Shown: positions 7,292 through 11,614 of the stretch, piece after piece
Layout: each line of letters begins with the position of its first letter
How positions within the stretch are numbered: the first letter of the stretch is position 1
Source: Deltaproteobacteria bacterium
GTDB lineage: Bacteria > Myxococcota > Myxococcia > Myxococcales > 40CM-4-68-19
Direction of reading: 5' to 3'
Assembly (NCBI GenBank): GCA_005879095.1
Contig: VBLM01000030.1
Coordinates: 1-11,614 of the forward strand
Length of the DNA: 11,614 nt
Program-made: the position numbers and the translations under genes
The notes under the pieces: model-generated
Databases searched by the model: none
What the model was told of the DNA's origin: nothing
What the model saw: only the letters and a program-made list of their open reading frames with translations

Positions 7292-7329
7292 ATGAATGAC
7301 AATTCAGAAACACTTCAGGATCGGTTCAG
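7292..7329 (+). promoter_or_regulatory. 11-bp-periodic regulator box for the TonB-receptor unit
   Basis: The elements are ATGAA (7292-7296), TTCAG (7303-7307), TTCAG (7314-7318) and TTCAG (7325-7329), exactly 11 bases apart, with the outermost one in the inverted sense (CTGAA at the other two boxes). A weak -10-like CAGTGT (7340-7345) lies ten bases below, the same offset as at the other boxes. The box begins 18 bases after the kinase stop codon, so the receptor gene has its own regulated promoter rather than depending on readthrough. Confidence 0.75.
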
Positions 7330-7375
7330 TTGCAGGTCGCAGTGTTCCTCCCGCCACTTGGCAGGAGACTTTCAC

Positions 7376-9856
7376 ATGCGCCCCACCGCCGTCCGATCCC
7401 TGATAGCCGTTTTCATTGCCCTCGCCATTCCGGCGCTCGCTCGCGCCGCCGAGAGCGAAGACGCCGCTCCGAGCCGGAGCTTCGGCCAGTACCTGGTCGA
7501 TCGCATCGTCGCCCGGCATCACGAGTTGATCGGTCTCGATCTCGCGGCCAGCCCGGAGAGCGTGATCATCGCTTCCAAGGATCGCGAGCACCTCGGCCGC
7601 AAGACGGCACTCGCGGAGAAGGCGAAGCCGGTGGTGGCCATCGACGCGGCAACCGGCCAGCGGATCGCAGTCGACCTGCCGCTGCAGGACAAGTCGGGCA
7701 AGACCATCGGCGCCATGCGCGCCGTCTACGCGTATGCCCAGGGCGAGGACGAAGCGCGCTTCGTCACCCAGGCGGAAGCGCTGGGCGGCGAGATGCGGCG
7801 GCAGATTCCGGGCGCGGCGAAGCTCGTCCAGCCGGTCCGCCCGACCGACGGCCTCGACATCGGCGGTACCCAGTCGCTGCCCACCACCAAGGAGATCGTC
7901 TCCGGCAAGGCCCTGGCGGAGAACGAGCAGGAAGGCTACGCCGAGGCCGTCAAGCACGTGGCGGGCGTGGCCCCGGCCAACTCCAAGGGCAGCGCCAACG
8001 ACTCCATCTACATCCGCGGCATCAAGCTCAACCTCTTCTCCAACTACCGCATCAACGGCGGCCTGCCGGTCGCCGGCGTGATCACCATGCCCAACGAGGA
8101 CAAGGCACGCCTCGAGACGCTGAAGGGCGCCAACGCGCTCCAGTTCGGCGTGGCCAGCCCGGCCGGCATCATCAACATGATCACCAAGCGCGCCGGCGAG
8201 AATGACGTCACCAGCTTCAGCGGCGCCCTCAGCAGCTTCGGCCAGTACGGCGGCACCTTCGACGTCGGCCGCCGCCTCGGCAGCGAAGGCCAGCTGGGCA
8301 TCCGCGTCAACGGCTCGGCGACGGAGCTGGAAAACGGCGTGCGCGGGCTCGACGGCGACGGCGAGTTCGGCAGCGCCGGCATCGACTACCGCGCCAGCGA
8401 CCGCCTCACCCTGCAGGGCGACTTCGAGTACTACCGCAAGCACGTCCCGGAACAGGCGGGCGTCAGCCTCCTCGATCCGGTCAACGGCAAGGTCCCGATC
8501 ACGCCGGTTCCCGATCCGCGCAACCTCCTCTCCGGATCCTGGGCCATGTACACGCCGGAGACCGGCAACGCCCAGATGCGCGCCGACTACCTCGTCGCCG
8601 ACAATCTCAAGGTGGTTGCCGAGGCGGGCCGGTCGTATTCCGATCGCTCGCGCTTCACCACCCGCATCGGCAACTACGACATCAACACCGGCGCGGGCGG
8701 CGTGGTCCGCGTCTCCACCGTCTCGCAGAACTACCGCAACTCCTTCGGCATGCTCGAGCTGCAGTCGGCCTTCTCGACGTCGGTCCTCGCGCACGAGCTC
8801 ACTTTCGGCGGTTCGGTGACCGACCGCCGCGCGGAGACGCCGCTCAACCGCAAGGAGTTCATCCTCAAGCAGACGCAGAACATCTTCGATCCCATCGCCC
8901 TCAACGCCCCGAACTTCACCGGCTCGCCGACCGCGCTGCCGCTGCAGATCAGCCGCGACGGCGGCGCGTACGTCTACGACACCATCTCGTTCCACCCTCG
9001 CGCGCCGCGGCTTCTGCTCGGCATGCGCTACACTGAGGACTACGAGAACAACGGCAAGACGTACAACCCGGTGAGCTGCGTCAAGTGCGGAGCGAATACC
9101 AGCTGGGTCGCGCTGCCCTCCTTCGGCGCTCTCTGGGACGTGCTCCCCGGCGTCACCGTCTTCGGCAGCTACATGGAAGGCCTCGAGGCGGGCGGCACGG
9201 CCCCGGCCAACGCCTACAACGCCAACGAGATCCTCGCCGCGCAGGTCTCGAAGCAGAAGGAAGTGGGCCTCCGCACCACGTACTTCCGCGGCATCAGCGC
9301 CAGCGTCTCGCTCTACGACATCGACAAGGCCAACGCGGTCACCGACCCGAATCCCAACCCGTACTGCGGCGGCAATCCCGCGTGCTACGTCAACAGCGGC
9401 CAGATCAACTACAAGGGCCTGGAAACGACGGTGAACGCCGAGCTGACGCGGCTCTTCACCCTCGACCTCGGCTGGCAGTGGCTGCGCGCGATCCAGAACA
9501 GCCCCGATCCGAAGTTCAACGGCCTCGCGCCGGAGAACACGCCCAAGGCGATCGGCAACGTCCGCCTCGGCTTCCGGATGCCCTGGGTGAAGGGCCTGAC
9601 GCTCAACGCCGGCGCCTCGGGCGTGACCAGCCGCTACGTGAACTTCCAGCAGCAGGGAACCATCCCCGGGTACGTCCTCTACTCGGCCGGCGCGAGCTGG
9701 GTGACCTCGCACCCGATGATCAACGCGCGCCGGCTCACCTTCCTGCTGGCCGTCGATAACCTGGCCAACCTGCGCTACTGGAACTCGGTGCAGACCGGCA
9801 CGTACGGAATCGGGATGGACCGCACCGTCAAGATGACCATCAAGATGGACATGTGA
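7376..9856 (+). CDS. TonB-dependent outer-membrane receptor with N-terminal Cache-like domain
   Basis: The protein has 826 residues from the ATG at 7376, chosen over an in-frame ATG at 7292 because AGGAG precedes it and a signal peptide begins there (MRPTAVRSLIAVFIALAIPALARA). Residues about 35-155 are the recurring Cache-like domain: QYLVDRIVARHHELIGLDL, VIIASKDREHLGRK, VDLPLQDKSGKTIGA and a closing helix ending AAKLVQP. The plug follows (about 165-275), with YIRG (212-215), RLETLKGANALQFGVAS and PAGIINMITKRA, as in siderophore-type receptors. The rest is a beta-barrel with many aromatic-flanked strands. Cysteine pairs C568/C571 and C664/C670 probably lie in extracellular loops. The chain ends VKMTIKMDM, not in the usual aromatic residue. 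Signalling receptors normally carry an STN domain at this N-terminal place; none is seen. The ligand is unknown. The PstS-like gene follows with overlapping codons. Confidence 0.92.
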   Translation: MRPTAVRSLIAVFIALAIPALARAAESEDAAPSRSFGQYLVDRIVARHHELIGLDLAASPESVIIASKDREHLGRKTALAEKAKPVVAIDAATGQRIAVDLPLQDKSGKTIGAMRAVYAYAQGEDEARFVTQAEALGGEMRRQIPGAAKLVQPVRPTDGLDIGGTQSLPTTKEIVSGKALAENEQEGYAEAVKHVAGVAPANSKGSANDSIYIRGIKLNLFSNYRINGGLPVAGVITMPNEDKARLETLKGANALQFGVASPAGIINMITKRAGENDVTSFSGALSSFGQYGGTFDVGRRLGSEGQLGIRVNGSATELENGVRGLDGDGEFGSAGIDYRASDRLTLQGDFEYYRKHVPEQAGVSLLDPVNGKVPITPVPDPRNLLSGSWAMYTPETGNAQMRADYLVADNLKVVAEAGRSYSDRSRFTTRIGNYDINTGAGGVVRVSTVSQNYRNSFGMLELQSAFSTSVLAHELTFGGSVTDRRAETPLNRKEFILKQTQNIFDPIALNAPNFTGSPTALPLQISRDGGAYVYDTISFHPRAPRLLLGMRYTEDYENNGKTYNPVSCVKCGANTSWVALPSFGALWDVLPGVTVFGSYMEGLEAGGTAPANAYNANEILAAQVSKQKEVGLRTTYFRGISASVSLYDIDKANAVTDPNPNPYCGGNPACYVNSGQINYKGLETTVNAELTRLFTLDLGWQWLRAIQNSPDPKFNGLAPENTPKAIGNVRLGFRMPWVKGLTLNAGASGVTSRYVNFQQQGTIPGYVLYSAGASWVTSHPMINARRLTFLLAVDNLANLRYWNSVQTGTYGIGMDRTVKMTIKMDM

Positions 9857-10908
9857 TGGTCGCGCTCTTCGCGGCCGCTCTCGCCGCCACGGCGGCGGAG
9901 CGGCCGATGGTCGACTGGGTAATCCCCGCTCTCGCTACGAACCAGCCGCAGACACCGGAGCAAGCTGAGGAGGGCCGCAAGTCGGGCCGCAAGCTCCCGC
10001 CGCCGGAGGTGTTGCAGCCCTCGCTCGACGCCGCGCTCCCGCCGTATCAGCCGCGCAAGGAAAAGCTGGTTGCGACGTTCCACGGCGGCGCCTCCGATGT
10101 GCTCAGCGTCCTGGTGCAGCAGTGGTTCGAGAAATTCAGGACGTACCACCCGGAAGTGCAGCTCTCGATCTCGCCGCCCTACGCGGGCAGTCTCGGCGCA
10201 GCCGAGCTGGTCAAAGAGAAGCTCGACTTCGTCTTCGTCTCGCGCGAGCTGCGGCCGGACGACATCAAGGACTTCCGCGCGAAGTTCGGCTACGGCCCGC
10301 TCAGCATCCCGGTCTGCGGCGGATCGTATCGCACCTTCGGCGCGCTCGACGCGGTGGCGTTCTTCGTCAACAGGGACAACCCGATCGAGAAGCTCAGCTT
10401 CGATCAGATCGACGCCATCTACTCGAGCACGCACCTTCGCGGCGGGAAGACCGCCCTGAAATGGGGCGACGTCGGTCTCGGCGGCGACTGGGCCGACAAG
10501 CCGATCAAGGCCTGGGGCATCAAGCCCTGGAACGGCTTCGAGGAGTTCGTGCGCCAGAGAGTGCTCAGCGCGGGCGGCAAGCGCGGCGAGTGGCGCGACG
10601 ACATCTCTTTCGAGAAGCTGGTCTTCCCGATGGCCAAGCGGGTCGCCGACGATCGCTACGCGATCGCCTATTCAGGAATCGCCTATCTAGATCAAGGCGT
10701 GCGCGTGCTCCCGCTCGCCGCCGATGCAGGCGATGCGCCGCAGGCGGCCACCTACGAGAACGTGGCGCTGGCGACGTATCCGTTGAGCACGCTTCGTCCT
10801 CAGCAAGGAAGGGCAGCAGGTGGTGCTCGATCACGGCACCTACATCCCGCTGCGCGCCGCGCAGTCCCGGACCAGCCGAATCCTGCTCGAACCGTAGCGC
10901 TACCGTAG
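9856..10908 (+). CDS. PstS-like periplasmic binding protein (second copy), C-terminus frameshifted
   Basis: The frame starts at the ATG at 9856, which overlaps the receptor's TGA (a GTG at 9853 is an alternative), and encodes 350 residues. The N-terminus MVALFAAALAATAA is a short signal peptide. A proline- and charge-rich linker of about 50 residues precedes the PstS-like core: KLVATFHGGASDVLSVLVQQW (70-90), FVFVSRELRPDD (126-136, with the family SR), FFVNRDNPIEKLSFDQIDAIYS and GDVGLGGDWADKPIKAWGIKPWNGFEEFV. It is clearly homologous to the protein at 3641-4678 but diverged; the glycine loop there (ASGTGG) is PPYAGSLG here. After YPLS (residue 311) the match stops and unrelated residues run to the TAG at 10906-10908. 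The expected ending is found in another frame just downstream. The protein as encoded lacks its last helix and strand, so it may be non-functional unless this is an assembly error. Confidence 0.8.
   Translation: MVALFAAALAATAAERPMVDWVIPALATNQPQTPEQAEEGRKSGRKLPPPEVLQPSLDAALPPYQPRKEKLVATFHGGASDVLSVLVQQWFEKFRTYHPEVQLSISPPYAGSLGAAELVKEKLDFVFVSRELRPDDIKDFRAKFGYGPLSIPVCGGSYRTFGALDAVAFFVNRDNPIEKLSFDQIDAIYSSTHLRGGKTALKWGDVGLGGDWADKPIKAWGIKPWNGFEEFVRQRVLSAGGKRGEWRDDISFEKLVFPMAKRVADDRYAIAYSGIAYLDQGVRVLPLAADAGDAPQAATYENVALATYPLSTLRPQQGRAAGGARSRHLHPAARRAVPDQPNPARTVALP
10793..10897 (+). pseudogene. out-of-frame C-terminal remnant of the second PstS-like gene
   Basis: In this frame the sequence encodes FVLSKEGQQVVLDHGTYIPL and then RAAQSRTSRILLEP before a TAG. 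This matches the C-terminus of the first PstS-like protein (AVLSREGQDVVAKEGVYIPL). Between YPLS and this block the first copy has 25 residues, whereas here only 4 bases remain. About 71 bases therefore seem to be missing, which also changes the frame. Confidence 0.75.
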
Positions 10909-10925
10909 CGCTACAGTAGCGCTAG
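10894..10925. repeat. three tandem 11-bp units of a 10-bp palindrome between convergent genes
   Basis: GTAGCGCTAC at 10894-10903 and 10905-10914, then GTAGCGCTAG at 10916-10925, are spaced exactly 11 bases apart. Each of the first two units is its own reverse complement. The array contains the ancestral and the present stop codon of the second PstS-like gene and the stop codon of the convergent small gene. It could act as a bidirectional transcription stop through pairing of outer units, or as a protein-binding array. There is no T-tract of a standard intrinsic terminator. Confidence 0.6.
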
Positions 10926-11173
10926 CGTTGCGAACTGGGCGAGCCGGCGTGGAGCGATTCGGCCATCCCGGGGCCGATGTCGCCGTCGGGGCCTTCATCG
11001 ACGGCGACGGGGAGCGACAGCGCGCTCGGTGGCGCCGCCGCGACCGCGACGGGCCGCGCGGCGGCATGCACTGAGTGGGCGCTGAACGCCTGAAGAATGA
11101 GCTCGCCCGTGATCATCGCGAGCGCAGCTACGACCACCAGGGACTTCGGCACAGAACGAGAGACGGTCGGCAT
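10922..11173 (-). CDS. small exported protein of unknown function
   Basis: The protein has 83 residues. The start at 11173 is supported by a very strong ribosome binding site, AGGAGG, 5 bases upstream. The N-terminus MPTVSRSVPKSL is basic, followed by a hydrophobic stretch VVVAALAMITGELILQAF (13-30) and a possible cleavage site after SVHA. The remainder is low in complexity, rich in Ala, Pro and Ser, with an acidic patch DEGPDGDIGPG and a polar tail. No known domain is recognised. It is convergent with the second PstS-like gene, its stop codon lying within the palindromic repeat array, and divergent from the FHA gene. It has no 11-bp box, so it is probably not part of the neighbouring regulon. 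Confidence 0.6.
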   Translation of the reverse strand: MPTVSRSVPKSLVVVAALAMITGELILQAFSAHSVHAAARPVAVAAAPPSALSLPVAVDEGPDGDIGPGMAESLHAGSPSSQR

Positions 11174-11178
11174 TGGAG

Positions 11179-11184
11179 CCTCCT
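11179..11184 (-). promoter_or_regulatory. strong ribosome binding site of the small exported protein gene
   Basis: AGGAGG on the minus strand stands 5 bases before the ATG at 11173. It is the main evidence that this short frame is a real gene. The 93 bases between the two divergent starts (11174-11266) must hold both promoters, but no clear -35/-10 or -24/-12 pair is visible there. Confidence 0.6.
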
Positions 11185-11266
11185 ATGCCCCGACCAATTG
11201 CATCCGCCGTGCCCGGACCAGAGCTGCGCCCAGTGGCTTTTCCCGCCCCCGGAGTCGCTGCTCCTG

Positions 11267-11614
11267 ATGCATGGTGATATCGTCGGCGCCATGTCGAAAG
11301 AGGGGATCGGGCTTTCGACCCTCGGGGACGGTCCCGCGGCGACCCAGGCCGTTCGCAGGCTGCGGCTGCTCGATCCGGCGGGACATGTGGTGGGCGATCT
11401 CGCCCAGCCGCGCTCCTCCGTCGGACAGCAGCCGACCAACGACGTGGTCCTCGCCGACCCGACCGTCTCGCGCTTCCACTGCGAGATCCTCCTCGATGAC
11501 GGCGCCGCCCGCATCCGGGACCTGGAATCGCGCAACGGCACCTGGGTGGACGGCACGCGAGTCGCCGAGGCCTGGCTGCAGGACGGCGCCGAGCTTCGCC
11601 TCGGCCGCACCGTG
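11267..11614 (+). CDS. FHA-domain protein, N-terminal part (runs off the window)
   Basis: The frame is open from the ATG at 11267 to the window edge (116 residues). Residues about 31-116 form a forkhead-associated domain: RLRLLDPAGHVVGDL, SVGQQPTNDVVLADPTVSRFHCEI (51-74, with S68 R69 x H71), IRDLESRNGTWVDGTRV (83-99, with S88 R89 N90 G91 T92) and LQDGAELRLGRT. The FHA fold binds phosphothreonine peptides. The arginine that normally follows the glycine in the first motif (GR) is Gln here (G53 Q54), which may weaken phosphopeptide binding. In Myxococcota an N-terminal FHA domain often precedes a sigma-54 activator AAA+ and HTH module or other output domain; which follows here cannot be seen. 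The start is uncertain: ATG 11267 has only a distant GGAG, and ATG 11291 is an alternative. Confidence 0.85.
   Translation, partial: MHGDIVGAMSKEGIGLSTLGDGPAATQAVRRLRLLDPAGHVVGDLAQPRSSVGQQPTNDVVLADPTVSRFHCEILLDDGAARIRDLESRNGTWVDGTRVAEAWLQDGAELRLGRTV

Noticed and set aside
7304..9712. 802-codon minus-strand open frame opposite the TonB-dependent receptor
   Set aside because: It is a long antisense shadow made of Ala, Arg, Asp and Val with no motif, while the plus strand encodes a complete receptor with signal peptide, plug and barrel.
11174..11266. Sigma-54 promoter upstream of the FHA gene
   Set aside because: A TTGCA is present near 11195, but no GG lies at the required distance upstream, and no TGGC...TTGC pair fits elsewhere in the gap.
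1..11614. tRNA or rRNA genes, CRISPR array, insertion sequence or transposase
   Set aside because: No cloverleaf-like sequence, spaced repeats of CRISPR size, transposase motif or terminal inverted repeats were seen. Apart from short regulatory gaps the window is filled by coding sequence, with no gene-free stretch above 300 bases.

Overview
The window is GC-rich, densely coding DNA with long antisense shadow ORFs, strong Shine-Dalgarno sites and a Gram-negative outer-membrane protein set. This combination, with an FHA-domain protein at the right edge, suggests a Myxococcota-like (former Deltaproteobacteria) chromosome or metagenome contig. The taxon is inferred from style; no marker gene is present.

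Layout. (1) Left edge, minus strand: the first 32 codons of an exported or membrane protein (1-97) with its own promoter box. (2) Minus-strand operon read from 5199 down to 160: a secreted single Cache-like domain protein, a PstS-like binding protein, a secreted tandem Cache-like protein, a long YVTN/YncE-type beta-propeller protein and a small outer-membrane beta-barrel-like protein. The genes are separated by 2, 4, 13 and -4 bases. (3) Divergent plus strand: an OmpR/PhoB-type response regulator (5356-6021), then a sensor histidine kinase whose first transmembrane segment seems to have been lost through a frame-changing deletion. (4) Plus strand: a TonB-dependent receptor (7376-9856) carrying the same Cache-like domain between its signal peptide and plug, followed by a second PstS-like protein (9856-10908) with a frameshifted C-terminus. 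(5) Right edge: a small exported protein on the minus strand and the start of an FHA-domain protein on the plus strand.

The main result is a putative regulon defined by a 38-bp box. Four 5-bp elements stand at exact 11-bp steps: an outer inverted CTGAA/ATGAA, then three direct TTCAG-type elements pointing toward the gene. The box occurs three times (121-158, 5235-5272, 7292-7329), each time just upstream of a transcription unit and in the same orientation relative to it. An 11-bp period is what OmpR/PhoB-family regulators bind, and such a regulator is encoded between two of the boxes.

Taken together, the locus looks like a two-component-controlled envelope system for sensing or taking up an unidentified ligand. 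A Cache-like module recurs four times in three proteins, including a fusion to a TonB-dependent receptor, and is paired with two PstS-like binding proteins; no ABC permease is visible. I do not recognise this as a named system. Ligand and mechanism are unknown. The two frame disruptions (kinase N-terminus, second PstS-like C-terminus) are either real decay or assembly errors.
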